A DNA stretch of 19,020 nucleotides from assembly GCA_007119305.1 (NCBI GenBank), contig SKPY01000216.1, forward strand, positions 1 through 19,020, given 5' to 3'. Shown in pieces: positions 1 through 7,294 of the stretch; within the stretch, counting starts at the first letter, position 1; each line of letters starts with the position of its first letter. Below the pieces are notes generated by a model that ran no database searches, had not been told where the DNA came from, and worked only from the letters and a program-made list of their open reading frames with translations. Origin of the DNA: Nitriliruptorales bacterium. GTDB lineage: Bacteria; Actinomycetota; Nitriliruptoria; Euzebyales; Egibacteraceae. A program made the translations under genes and the position numbers.

Positions 1-96
1 TCATGCAGCACCGAGCGGTGTTGGATTGGGTGTCTACACGTCGAAGAACCGGTGACAGCGCAGTCGAAGGGGGCGCGGACGCGTCCCGTTGACCGG

Positions 97-723
97 CTAC
101 TGGCCAACGAGCCCTTTGAACGCCCGACGCAAGCTGTCGAACAGCGACTTGGCGAACAGGCCGCTCAGCAGGGCGAAGAACAGCACGACGCCGAGCGCGT
201 CGTCCTGTGTAGCCGTGCTGAACAGCAACCCCGTGCGGATCCCGCCATAGGCAAGCACCCCGGCGGTCGCACCCAGGAAGGGCCGCAGGTAGAAGAAGGG
301 CAACATCGCCAAGCTGAACCGCCCCGTGTCGTTGTCGGGGTCCGTTGCCCACAACCGGATGCCGCCGCGGTAGGCGATCTCGTAGCCCTCCGCCCGGCGC
401 TCCGCGACCGAGATCGCCGCAGCGGCACAGCTGCCGGCCGTCCCAGCAGCGACCCCGATCAGCAGCAGTAGAAGGGTAGTGTCGATCCCGCCGGCAGCCG
501 TCAGCGCCACGACCCCAGCCAGGTTCACCGACCCGAGCACCACCAGAAATCCCAGAACCCGCGTCGCCTTGGCGTGCAGCTTCGCAGCCTCGCCATCCAG
601 GTGCGCTATCGCAGCGTCGTCGAGCTGTGCGGTCTGCTGGACCTGCCCGGACGACTCGTCGCCGGAAACGTGCGTCAGCCTCGGTGACTGCGTCGTCGTC
701 ATTTCGGTGGGTTCGCTCGCCAT
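97..723 (-). CDS. Four-TM membrane protein of unknown function
   Basis: A 208-residue protein not assigned to a family. The first ~50 residues are polar (Thr/Ser/Gln/Asp rich) and probably cytoplasmic. Hydrophobic segments lie at about 56-77, 82-104, 147-168 and 176-194. A charged loop at ~108-135 separates the two TM pairs, and the protein ends in a basic tail. I chose the ATG at 721-723 because a GGAGGGG Shine-Dalgarno sequence sits about 7 nt upstream; a longer in-frame start at 786 lacks such a site. The gene stands alone, on the left of a region that looks like a degraded integrative element, so it may be cargo, but nothing proves this. No catalytic motif is visible. The reading frame is convincing; the function is unknown. 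Confidence 0.75.
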   Translation of the reverse strand: MASEPTEMTTTQSPRLTHVSGDESSGQVQQTAQLDDAAIAHLDGEAAKLHAKATRVLGFLVVLGSVNLAGVVALTAAGGIDTTLLLLLIGVAAGTAGSCAAAAISVAERRAEGYEIAYRGGIRLWATDPDNDTGRFSLAMLPFFYLRPFLGATAGVLAYGGIRTGLLFSTATQDDALGVVLFFALLSGLFAKSLFDSLRRAFKGLVGQ

Positions 724-1331
724 CGCCACCCCTCCCGCCGGCGTTGGCCGTGGCCCGATACAGGCGCCGACCCTATTCAAGTGCATCGTCCGTCCGGCCG
801 GACGTCACGTCAAGGACAACCACATGCGAAGGAACCTGCGAGTGACCAGCGGACGTCCGCGGCAGCGCAACGCGGCCCGTCTGAGCTCCTCGCCATGATG
901 TCGCTCGGCCGAACACGGTGTAACGTCCCTCGAGATCTTCGTCCAATCCGGCCCATGCCGTGCGGGAAGGTCCGTAGCCAAGCGTCATCACGCTCCGTCA
1001 ACGCGGCCCTTCGGGTTGGTCCGATCATCTTTGAGCTCGGTCGTGATCACGCTCGGTGCTGGTCCAGGGCTGACGGGGTCTCGGACGTGAGCGTGTCGGC
1101 GGTCGCGTCCGGAGGGCTGTAGTGGTTCCGTCAGTTGCCGGACCAGCCGATCCCAGAACTTCGTGACCGACGTTTGATTTGGGTGCTGCTCGGCTTCAAC
1201 GACGAGGCGAACCTCGACGAACGCACGATGGTGTGACGAGTCCTTCGCCCTGACGGAGCTGACCGCCACCGATGAGGCCAAAATCGTCGCGCCCGTGAAG
1301 AAGGCCGTGAACTGGGGACTGACCTCCGAAC
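724..1331. other. Intergenic or degenerate stretch, no supportable gene
   Basis: About 600 bases with no reading frame I can defend. The short frames on both strands are Arg/Ser-rich and give no recognisable domain. Two plus-strand pieces look mildly protein-like (around 1141-1235 in one frame and 1238-1310 in another). They could be relics of sequence upstream of the truncated TOPRIM gene at 1332. A minus-strand frame across 988-1240 is equally plausible and equally unrecognised. No convincing promoter or terminator was found. Confidence 0.4.
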
Positions 1332-1757
1332 GTGCGCGCCTACGTCGAGGCGTTCGGACCCGAGGGACTGGACCGCACGCTCGCCGGGCTGTGCGACGCC
1401 GGCGAGGAAGACGTGTTCCAGCGCGCGCTGGAGCGGGCTGGCCTGGGGACGCAGCTGGATCGCGCGGCCCTCGCCACGCTGCGGTTCCGCGTCTGCGTCG
1501 CGGACCTGGAGGACGAGCTAATCCGGGCACTGGGCCCCGCTGCCGTGCAGGAAATGTTCGACTGGCACGGGGAACTCGACTCGTTCCGCACCTTCCAGAA
1601 GCAGCGGGCGCAGCAGGGGCGCGACATCCAACCGCAGCTGCGCCGCTTCATCGGGACAACCAGCGGGCGCAAGGCGTGGTACGCCCGCGCGCTCGTTGAG
1701 GCGCTCGAGCTCTCACGGGTGCCCCGCCCCCTGGACGGCGTGCTGGCCTCGGTCTGA
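1332..1757 (+). pseudogene. C-terminal part of a TOPRIM/OLD-like nuclease-family protein
   Basis: The 141 residues resemble the C-terminal two thirds of the small actinobacterial TOPRIM (topoisomerase-primase, OLD-nuclease-like) proteins. The segments AFGPEGLD, LAGLCDAGEE, VCVADLEDELIRALG, LDSFRTFQKQ, QLRRFIGT.SGRK and VPRPLDGVL occur in the family order. The acidic ADLEDE segment fits the metal-binding half of the TOPRIM fold. The first ~50-60 residues of the family, including the glycine-rich strand with the catalytic Glu (VEG-type motif), are missing. Coding potential upstream of 1332 is broken into other frames. The GTG at 1332 has no good ribosome site. I therefore read it as a 5'-truncated, probably inactive relic. 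The family match is from memory of conserved segments, not a search. Confidence 0.65.
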
Positions 1758-1779
1758 GCGACCTCGACCCCGCCGGTGA

Positions 1780-2016
1780 TCACGCCTTGCACGCCGAGGG
1801 GTCGAGGACGTAGCGGCACGGCTCCCAGCGGCCCGAGGCGACCTCGCGAGCCTCCTCGGAGAACACGAACCCCTGCGCGCGCAGACGGGCGAGGTGCTTG
1901 GTGACCGTGTCCCTATTCCGCCCGAGGTTCGCCGCGATGCGCCGCACGCTCGTCTCCGACACCAGCCGGCCGGCGTCGTCGATCCGCGCATCCAACGCGA
2001 TGTCCTCGAGGATCAC
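1780..2016 (-). CDS. Small winged-helix DNA-binding protein, possibly N-truncated
   Basis: A 78-residue protein with a clear helix-turn-helix core (SVRRIAANLGRNRDTVTKHL, then a wing around ARLRAQGFVFSEEAREVASG). It ends in an RYVLDPSAC motif that I associate with small HTH proteins found beside actinobacterial integrative elements. The frame stays open upstream of the GTG at 2014-2016 and reads on with family-like residues (GATAWVILED). The true start may therefore be earlier, or the 5' end may be lost. An AGGAGG lies about 33 nt upstream of the GTG, too far to serve it. It converges on the TOPRIM relic with 22 nt between stops. Likely role: local transcription regulator of the element. Confidence 0.6.
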   Translation of the reverse strand: MILEDIALDARIDDAGRLVSETSVRRIAANLGRNRDTVTKHLARLRAQGFVFSEEAREVASGRWEPCRYVLDPSACKA

Positions 2017-2201
2017 CCACGCGGTCGCCCCGACAGCGCCCGGCCGACCTCCTGGCCGAAGCCATCACATCCCGCGCCTGCCGCGGCGCGGGGCCCGGCT
2101 GCGGCGGGGCGCCCATCAGGCCACCCCCACCGCAGCCGCGGCATCGCCTCCCGGTGGACGAGGTCTCGCCCGGCCGCCCCGTCGTGCGCGATGATGGGCC
2201 C

Positions 2202-2513
2202 ATGGAGATCCGGCCCGGCCTACGCGTCGACGACCACCTGCTTGAGCAGTTCTGCCAGCGCCACAACATCCGCCGTCTGGCGCTGTTCGGCTCGAGTCTG
2301 CGAGAAGACTTCCGCAGCGACAGTGACATAGACGTGCTCTTGGAGTTCCAGCCGGGCAGCGAGCCGGGTCTGCTGCGCATCGCCCAGATGGAGCTGGAGC
2401 TGGGAGCACTCCTGGGTGGTCGTGAGGTCGAGATGCGGACGTCGGAGGACCTGAGCCGCCACTTCCGCGACGCCGTCCGCGAGCAGGCGACCATCCTGTA
2501 TGACGCCGCCTGA
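2202..2513 (+). CDS. mntA: MNT-type nucleotidyltransferase antitoxin
   Basis: A 103-residue minimal nucleotidyltransferase. The active-site pattern GS-X10-D-X-D is complete: Gly30-Ser31, then Asp42 and Asp44 in the RSDSDIDVLLEF strand. A further acidic residue in the following VEM strand (REVEMRT) fits the third metal ligand. In HEPN/MNT (type VII) toxin-antitoxin modules this enzyme neutralises the partner HEPN RNase by AMPylating a tyrosine near the RNase motif. The ATG at 2202 gives the usual family length; the longer in-frame start at 2154 would add an unrelated Pro-rich leader. The gene overlaps the HEPN gene by 14 nt, which indicates translational coupling. Confidence 0.9.
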   Translation: MEIRPGLRVDDHLLEQFCQRHNIRRLALFGSSLREDFRSDSDIDVLLEFQPGSEPGLLRIAQMELELGALLGGREVEMRTSEDLSRHFRDAVREQATILYDAA

Positions 2514-2841
2514 CGAGATCCGCATCCGCCACCTCATCGAGGCCGGTGAGAAGGCAGTCGGCTACGCAGCCCAGCGCACCCGTCGGGATCTGGACTCCGA
2601 CGAGCTGTTCCGGCTTGCGCTCACCAAGCTGGTGGAGATCGTCGGCGAGGCCGCCAAGCAGGTCAGCCAGGACACGCGCGATGAACACCCGGACGTGCCC
2701 TGGACTGCCGCCGCTCGCATGCGCGACCGGCTCGTGCACCACTACTTCGACGTCAACCGCGACGTGCTCTGGTCCACCGTGACCGACGACCTGCCGTCCC
2801 TGCTGGAGCAGGTACCACGACCGGAGGAACCCGAGGCGTAG
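2500..2841 (+). CDS. hepT: HEPN-domain RNase toxin (HepT, DUF86)
   Basis: A 113-residue all-helical HEPN protein. The diagnostic RNase motif R-X4-H-X-Y is present as Arg75-DRLV-His80-His-Tyr82. Tyr82 is the residue expected to be AMPylated by the cognate MNT protein. The preceding helix (LALTKLVEIVGEAAKQVS) and the PDVPW segment are typical of the DUF86 family. The start ATG at 2500 lies inside the end of the MNT gene, so the toxin is probably made only after the antitoxin. Both active sites are complete, so the module appears functional although its surroundings are decayed. It lies about 150 bp from a tRNA-type attachment scar, which suits an addiction or defence module stabilising an integrative element. 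Confidence 0.9.
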   Translation: MTPPDEIRIRHLIEAGEKAVGYAAQRTRRDLDSDELFRLALTKLVEIVGEAAKQVSQDTRDEHPDVPWTAAARMRDRLVHHYFDVNRDVLWSTVTDDLPSLLEQVPRPEEPEA

Positions 2842-2850
2842 GCATCCCTG

Positions 2851-2871
2851 CGCGGTCACAACGCGGTCACA
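2851..2871. repeat. Tandem 10-bp direct repeat
   Basis: CGCGGTCACA occurs at 2851-2860 and again at 2862-2871, a period of 11 bp or about one helical turn. It lies between the HEPN stop and the tRNA-Gly fragment. This is where integrase arm-type or excisionase sites often lie in integrative elements, but chance cannot be excluded. Confidence 0.4.
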
Positions 2872-2987
2872 GGTGCAGCGGCGGACACCGTCGCGGGCGG
2901 CACAGCGCGGCACGCATGAAAGCCGAGATCCCTTGCCGTTGACCGGGTGGCGCCGCTGCGAGCCCGGGCGCTACCCCCGCGCCTCGG

Positions 2988-3028
2988 TTCCCAAGCTCGC
3001 AACGGGGGTTCGATTCCCCTCACCCGCT
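2988..3028 (+). other. tRNA-Gly(CCC) 3' fragment; probable attachment site
   Basis: The sequence reads as the 3' part of a tRNA. It has an anticodon loop TTCCCAA (anticodon CCC, glycine), a 3' anticodon-stem strand GCTCG and a short variable loop CAAC. The T arm is GGGGG-TTCGATT-CCCCT, followed by acceptor strand CACCCGC and discriminator T. No matching 5' half exists. The five bases before the loop (CTCGG) cannot pair with GCTCG, and no GCGGGTG acceptor strand lies upstream. Tyrosine recombinases often cross over in an anticodon or T loop and leave such a 3' fragment at the far end of the element. With this orientation the element should lie to the left, and an intact tRNA-Gly(CCC) should sit at its other end. 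Confidence 0.75.
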
Positions 3029-3132
3029 CTCCGGAGCACTGAACGGCACTGCGTCAACACAGATGGCTTGCCGACCGGTGGGGTCCGTCGGGGCCTCTGC
3101 GGGCAAGCGGGACGAGCCCGCTATTCGACGCG

Positions 3133-3155
3133 TCGGTGCGCCCCCCCCGCACCGA
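3133..3155. terminator. Hairpin with poly-C/poly-G loop
   Basis: An 8-bp inverted repeat, TCGGTGCG and CGCACCGA, flanks a loop of seven C (plus strand). It lies about 130 nt beyond the stop of the minus-strand dehydrogenase operon and could be a back-up transcription end. It lacks a U tract, so the assignment is weak. Confidence 0.3.
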
Positions 3156-3237
3156 TGAAGTTCGCCATAGGTTGCCGTCCTCTCCTGTCTCGCTCACTGG
3201 CGGCGGGGGCTGTGTCCGGACGTGCACGCGCTGCTCC

Positions 3238-3260
3238 CCCCTTGGAGCCACCACAAGGGG
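3238..3260 (-). terminator. Probable terminator of the SDR-cupin-ADH operon
   Basis: On the minus strand CCCCTTG, a 9-nt loop and CAAGGGG form a 7-bp hairpin that starts about 25 nt after the alcohol dehydrogenase stop codon. It is followed by more G-rich sequence rather than a U run, which is common in high-GC actinobacteria. Confidence 0.5.
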
Positions 3261-3285
3261 CACTGTGGCCGCCTCACCACCCGGG

Positions 3286-4344
3286 TCAACTCGTAGCAGA
3301 TGGCACGAGGACCCCTCGACCACGGATCCGGCCGTTCGAGAGGTCGTCCAGGGCCTCGTTGACGTCGTCGAGGGCGTACTCGCGGACGTGCAGTCGGACT
3401 GTGTCCTCGGCCGCGAGCGCAAGCAGTTCGATCAACTCGTCGTGCGTACCACCGACGTTGCCGGTGATGCGCTTCTCCTGCCCCATGATCGCCATCGTGG
3501 GCGTCCGGAGCTCACCACCGTAGCCGACGACCAGATAGTTGCCGCCCGTGCGCAACATCGCCATGGCTGCCTGCGGCACGTCATGCTCGGCGACGAAATC
3601 GAGCACCACCGCAGCCCCTCCACCGGTCAGCGTCATCACGTCCTCGACGGTGTGGTCGGAAGCCTGCACAAGATGGTCCGCACCGAGCTCCTCCGCGAAC
3701 GCGAGCGCCTCTTCGGAGACATCGACAGCGATGATCTTGGCGGCGCACAGTGCGGAGAGCGCCTGGAGCCCCATGTGTCCGAGCCCTCCGATGCCGATCA
3801 CCACCGCATGGTCTCCGGGCAGAAGCTCAGCCGCAGCGCGCTTGGCGGCGTGGTAGGAGCTGAGCCCAGCATCGGCGTACGCGGCCGCCGCCTTTGGCTC
3901 CATCCCCTCGGGCAGAGGCACGAGGTTGCGGGCCTTCGTGACAAGGTAGTCCGCGTAGCCCCCGTCGATCTGGATGCCTTGCCAGACAAGGTTGTCGCAG
4001 CGGTTGTCCTCACCGCGTCGGCAAGCCCGGCACGTTCCGTCACCGAGTGCGGGCACGATGACCACCGGGTCACCGGGCGAGACGCCCTCTACGGCAGAGC
4101 CGATCTCTTCCACCCAGCCGGCGTTCTCATGCCCGAGAATGTAGGGCAGCTCAGTCTGCTGCACTTCCCGCCACAGGCCCTGCACGATGTGAAGGTCGGT
4201 ACGGCACACGCCGGCGCCGCCAACGCGGACGAGTGCCTGGTCGGGGCGGGTGATCTCGGGTTCGGTGACCTCCTCGACTCGCAGATAGTCCGGGCCCTTG
4301 GCGTCAGGATCGAAATCGTGGATGCGCGCAGCTTTCATCATCAT
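3286..4344 (-). CDS. Zinc-type NAD-dependent alcohol dehydrogenase (MDR family)
   Basis: This 352-residue protein is a medium-chain dehydrogenase/reductase that should interconvert an alcohol and an aldehyde or ketone. Catalytic zinc ligands are visible: Cys47 (GAGVCRTDLH), His72-Glu73 (GHENAG) and probably Asp161 (YADAGLSSYHA). The nucleotide fold has GIGGLGHMGLQ at 187-197 and Asp211 ending the second strand (AVDVSEE), favouring NAD over NADP. The structural-zinc lobe is unusual: the expected C-G-x-C-x2-C-x7-C reads Asp102-G-T-Cys105-R-A-Cys108-x7-Cys116, so the first Cys is Asp. The start is the first of three ATGs (4342-4344). It overlaps the cupin stop in an ATGA arrangement, so the two genes are coupled. 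The substrate is unknown. Confidence 0.9.
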   Translation of the reverse strand: MMMKAARIHDFDPDAKGPDYLRVEEVTEPEITRPDQALVRVGGAGVCRTDLHIVQGLWREVQQTELPYILGHENAGWVEEIGSAVEGVSPGDPVVIVPALGDGTCRACRRGEDNRCDNLVWQGIQIDGGYADYLVTKARNLVPLPEGMEPKAAAAYADAGLSSYHAAKRAAAELLPGDHAVVIGIGGLGHMGLQALSALCAAKIIAVDVSEEALAFAEELGADHLVQASDHTVEDVMTLTGGGAAVVLDFVAEHDVPQAAMAMLRTGGNYLVVGYGGELRTPTMAIMGQEKRITGNVGGTHDELIELLALAAEDTVRLHVREYALDDVNEALDDLSNGRIRGRGVLVPSATS

Positions 4345-4739
4345 CCCCGGTCGTCAGTTATGTCGTCGGTGTGCTTGCCAGCCTCGGCGGCAGCAGCGAG
4401 GTAATCCTCCCGCACGGGCCGGAACACGTCGAGTTGGATCACCGGCTCGTCGCCGAGGACCTCGGCGCCGTGCGGCTCGCCCGATGCGTAGTGGTAGGCG
4501 GTGTATGGGCCGATCTCGTGCTGGCCATCCTGCAGCGTGATCTTGGCGCGACCCTGCAGTTGCACCCCCATCTGGACTTCTGGATGACTGTGCACGGGGA
4601 AACGCGTCCCCGGGGGGATCTTGACGTAGACGATCATCACGTCCTCGTCGTGCAGGAGGACGCGCTGATCCAGCCCGGGGACCTTCCAGTGATGCTCGCC
4701 GAAGTTGGCCTGCTCATCCAAGGGGCGGAACTCTGCCAT
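4341..4739 (-). CDS. Single-domain cupin protein
   Basis: A 132-residue small beta-barrel cupin. Motif 1 is PVHSHPEVQMGVQLQGR, with metal ligands His50 and His52; Gln56 stands where many cupins have Glu. Motif 2 has GEPHG with His90. This gives a His-His-Gln-His type site, compatible with Fe, Mn or Zn. Such proteins are dioxygenases, isomerases or small-molecule binders, and the sequence alone does not decide. A GAGGTG ribosome site precedes the ATG by about 5 nt. It sits 47 nt after the SDR and overlaps the alcohol dehydrogenase by 4 nt, so it is probably an accessory enzyme of the same oxidation pathway. Confidence 0.85.
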   Translation of the reverse strand: MAEFRPLDEQANFGEHHWKVPGLDQRVLLHDEDVMIVYVKIPPGTRFPVHSHPEVQMGVQLQGRAKITLQDGQHEIGPYTAYHYASGEPHGAEVLGDEPVIQLDVFRPVREDYLAAAAEAGKHTDDITDDRG

Positions 4740-4786
4740 TGGTCACCTCTTCCGTATCGTCCACGGAGGCCTCGAGTTGCAGAGGG

Positions 4787-5542
4787 CTAGCTCGCTACGA
4801 TGCCGCCGTCCATGAAGAAGGGAGCTCCGGTCGCGAAGTCGCTCTCGTCAGAGGCCAGGAACACCACAACGGGAGCGACATCAGCGGGGTAACCCGGCCG
4901 TCCAAGAGGATGGATCGACTGCTTGATGCCCTCGGGATCCCCTCGGGACTCGGCCCATTGCATGCCCAGCGGGCTCATGATCAGCCCGGGGACCACCGCA
5001 TTGACACGGATGTTCTCCGTCGCGTGGTCCATCGCCATGGCGCGCACGAGCGTCATCACTGCGCCCTTTGACGCGATGTAAGCCGCGTTGTCGTTCCACC
5101 CAACGAACGAGCTCGGGGAGGCGGTGACGATGATACGTCCGCCGCCGGCGCGTCGAAGCTCGGGTATCGCCGCGCGACACGGCCAGAACACGCCATCCAC
5201 GTTGGTCTCGAACACGCGCTTCCAATCACCCGGGTCGAGGTCGACGACATTGCCCTCGCTGGGATTGACGCCGGCGTTGGCGAACAGCACGTCGAGCCTT
5301 CCGAACCGTTCGACGGTCGATGCCACGAGCTCCGTAGCTTGCTCCTCGCGGGACACGTCACACTCGATGAACGCTGCCTCGCCACCGTTGTCCTGGATGC
5401 TCTGGACCGTGGACATGCCTTCCTTGGTGTTGATGTCTCCGACCACTACACGGGCGCCCTCGCGGGCAAGCGCGATGGCTGAGGCTTCCCCGATGCCGGT
5501 GGCGCCACCAGTCACTATGCAGACCTTGCCTTCGAGCTTCAT
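4787..5542 (-). CDS. Classical short-chain dehydrogenase/reductase (SDR)
   Basis: A 251-residue classical SDR. The cofactor motif TGGATGIG lies at 11-18, Asp36 at the end of strand 2 favours NAD(H), and NAG is at 89-91. The catalytic tetrad Asn114-Ser142-Tyr155-Lys159 is complete (Ser-X12-Tyr-X3-Lys). The C-terminal FMDGG motif is typical of the 3-oxoacyl-reductase / glucose dehydrogenase-like subgroup. A GGAGG ribosome site sits 5 nt before the ATG. It is the first gene of a minus-strand operon with the cupin and the zinc alcohol dehydrogenase. Two oxidoreductases plus a cupin suggest stepwise oxidation of a hydroxylated compound (for example a sugar alcohol, terpenoid or cyclic alcohol). 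Substrate specificity cannot be read from the sequence. Confidence 0.9.
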   Translation of the reverse strand: MKLEGKVCIVTGGATGIGEASAIALAREGARVVVGDINTKEGMSTVQSIQDNGGEAAFIECDVSREEQATELVASTVERFGRLDVLFANAGVNPSEGNVVDLDPGDWKRVFETNVDGVFWPCRAAIPELRRAGGGRIIVTASPSSFVGWNDNAAYIASKGAVMTLVRAMAMDHATENIRVNAVVPGLIMSPLGMQWAESRGDPEGIKQSIHPLGRPGYPADVAPVVVFLASDESDFATGAPFFMDGGIVAS

Positions 5543-6590
5543 GGTTGCCTCCTTCTCGGCTTGTCTGACCCTTCGAAGCTGAAGTCGTCGCCGGACGTGG
5601 GTCTGCCTGCGCCGATCAGTGGCGGTCGACTGGGCCCAAGAAGCTCTGCGAGCTCAAGCGCGCGAGCATGTCTGTCGTTGTGCTCGTCCTGTGCAAGTGA
5701 TGGGATACCAGGACCGTGTGAACGACCTGCTTGGGGGTAGCTGCCCCGCAACGGTGGCCAGTCCGCTGCCTGGACTGCTCTTGGGATGCCGGTTGCCATC
5801 GCCATGGCTCCATCACCTGCGCGGCGTGGCCGGCATCTGCGGCACTGCACCCAACGGTATGACACCGGCTCGAGCGCAGCACCCTACAGTTCCCTCAGAC
5901 GGACTGTCAACGGACGGCCAGAGGGTCGCCGCCTACCCCGTAGCGGTGTTGGCTGACACCGAGAGGGACCGGTGGTGCCGGCGATCGGTCAGTGATGTGG
6001 ATTGGCGGGTACTCCGTGGTTGCACAGCCCTCCGGGCGCGGGGACGACGCTTGAGGAACCTGAGGTGCGGCTACGATGCGGGAAGGCACTTTCACCGCGA
6101 TCCGTTACAGCGAATGGCTCGCTGACCTCGGTTCGGCGCAGTGCCCGGGATCGATTGCATTGGGGACAGGTGTGACACGCGCTGGCAGCCACCAACAGTC
6201 TGCAATGCACGAGCGAGCTGGGCTGCCTGTCATCGCGGCAAACGGGCACACGGTCGGGGAGCGTCCACGCGCGCTGGTCGAGACGCCGCTGGTAGGCGGG
6301 GACTTCCGCACCGACATGGATCTGCTGCGCGGCGAGGCGACCCAGACACTGCGCGGGACGCACGCGCTTCGAGCCTCGACACGCTGTGACGGTTCTGCCG
6401 GGGTGCCGAACTGGGGCGGTGCGCGAAGGCGGGCAGGGTGTTGCGCAATCTGATAGACGGCGACCATTGGCTGTGAACCCAGGTCGGCTCGGCCAGCTAC
6501 ACCCAAGGCGTGGTCGAGGCGTGCGCGTGTCACGATGCGTGGTTCACGACCACCGCCACCGGGCCGTCGGGCCGATGCAGTGCCGCGCTA
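5543..6590. other. About 1 kb without a supportable gene
   Basis: Open frames here on both strands have mixed composition, no ribosome sites and no recognisable motif. The local sequence also lacks the strong third-position GC pattern of the flanking genes. The part nearest 5542 may be the long leader of the SDR operon. The part toward 6590 grades into recombinase remnants. It is best read as decayed accessory DNA. Confidence 0.45.
5881..5910 (-). promoter_or_regulatory. Candidate sigma-70-type promoter facing the SDR operon
   Basis: On the minus strand a perfect TTGACA (-35, 5910 to 5905) is followed after 18 nt by TAGGGT (-10, 5886 to 5881), a TAnnnT box typical of actinobacteria. Transcription would start near 5874 and run toward the SDR gene at 5542, giving a leader of about 330 nt. 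No better promoter is visible closer to the SDR start. Confidence 0.4.
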
Positions 6591-6593
6591 CTG

Positions 6594-7286
6594 AAGGAAT
6601 CCACTGTGACGCGCTGGCACGCCGCAATGCTGCGCGCGGGAGTGCCGCCGGGATCGGCGGACGGCTACCGGTCTCGGGCTCGCGCGTTGGCGCGCGCAGC
6701 GGGGACGGCCGCCTCGGCTTCCCCTGTGGCGTCTCGTGCCCGGCTCGGCCCGCACGAAGCCCCGAGCTCGACGTGCTGGAGGACCCCGCCCGTCGAAGGC
6801 ACCTCAGCCCCGTGGATCAGCGCGTGCTCGCCGCGTTCGTGCACCTGGGGCTTGGGGTGGGCGCGCAGCGGCAGGAGACACCGGCCGTCCTCGCCACCGA
6901 CGGGGTGGACACCGCTGCCGGCACCGCGGTGCGCCTCGGCGGGGGTGACGGACGCGTTGTCCCGGCCGCTGCCGACATGCCGCGGCTCTGCGGGCGTTGC
7001 GCGACGGCGCGGGGTCCGGCCGCCTCACCGGGCTGGGCTCGGACCGGACCGACCGGCAGCGGCGCCGGATCAACGCGGCGCTTGGCGTGAACCTCGACGC
7101 GACCGGTTACGCGAGACCTGGCTAGCCCGCCATCTGGCCCGTGGTGTGCCGTTGGACGTCCTCGCCGCTGCGGCCGGCACCCGCCTCGCCCAGCTCAACG
7201 CCCTCATCGAGGGGCAGGCACCTCGCAGCCCTGCTGAGGTGCTGGCCTGGACCGCTCAGCGGGAACGGGTCAGCCCCGCGGTCTGA
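6594..7286 (+). pseudogene. Decayed tyrosine recombinase (integrase)
   Basis: Three pieces in two frames, in the right order. About 6594-6704 reads like a core-binding domain (ESTVTRWHAAMLRAGVPPGS...YRSRARALARA). About 6761-6980, in another frame, reads like the start of a catalytic domain (PVDQRVLAAFVHLGLGVGAQRQE, ATDGVDTAAGTAVRL, GRVVP). About 7100-7286, back in the first frame, reads like the C-terminal end (RLRETWLARHLARGVPLDVL, AAAAGT). The C-terminal piece resembles the R/TWLxxHLxxGTPLxVLxxAAG ending of actinobacterial tyrosine recombinases. The His-X-X-Arg box and the frame continuity are lost, so the gene must be inactive. The assignment rests on remembered motifs in broken frames and is uncertain. 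Confidence 0.45.
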
Positions 7287-7294
7287 CCGGCTCC

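Noticed and set aside
988..1530. A 180-codon minus-strand frame opposite the TOPRIM relic
   Set aside because: Its N-terminal two thirds are an Arg/Pro-rich shadow of the TOPRIM frame. The rest is unrecognised and has no ribosome site.
2930..3030. A complete tRNA-Gly gene
   Set aside because: Only the 3' part fits. The acceptor and anticodon stems have no 5' partner strands, so it cannot fold as a tRNA.
3136..4404. A 422-codon plus-strand open frame
   Set aside because: It is the mirror of the alcohol dehydrogenase, which has full zinc and NAD motifs.
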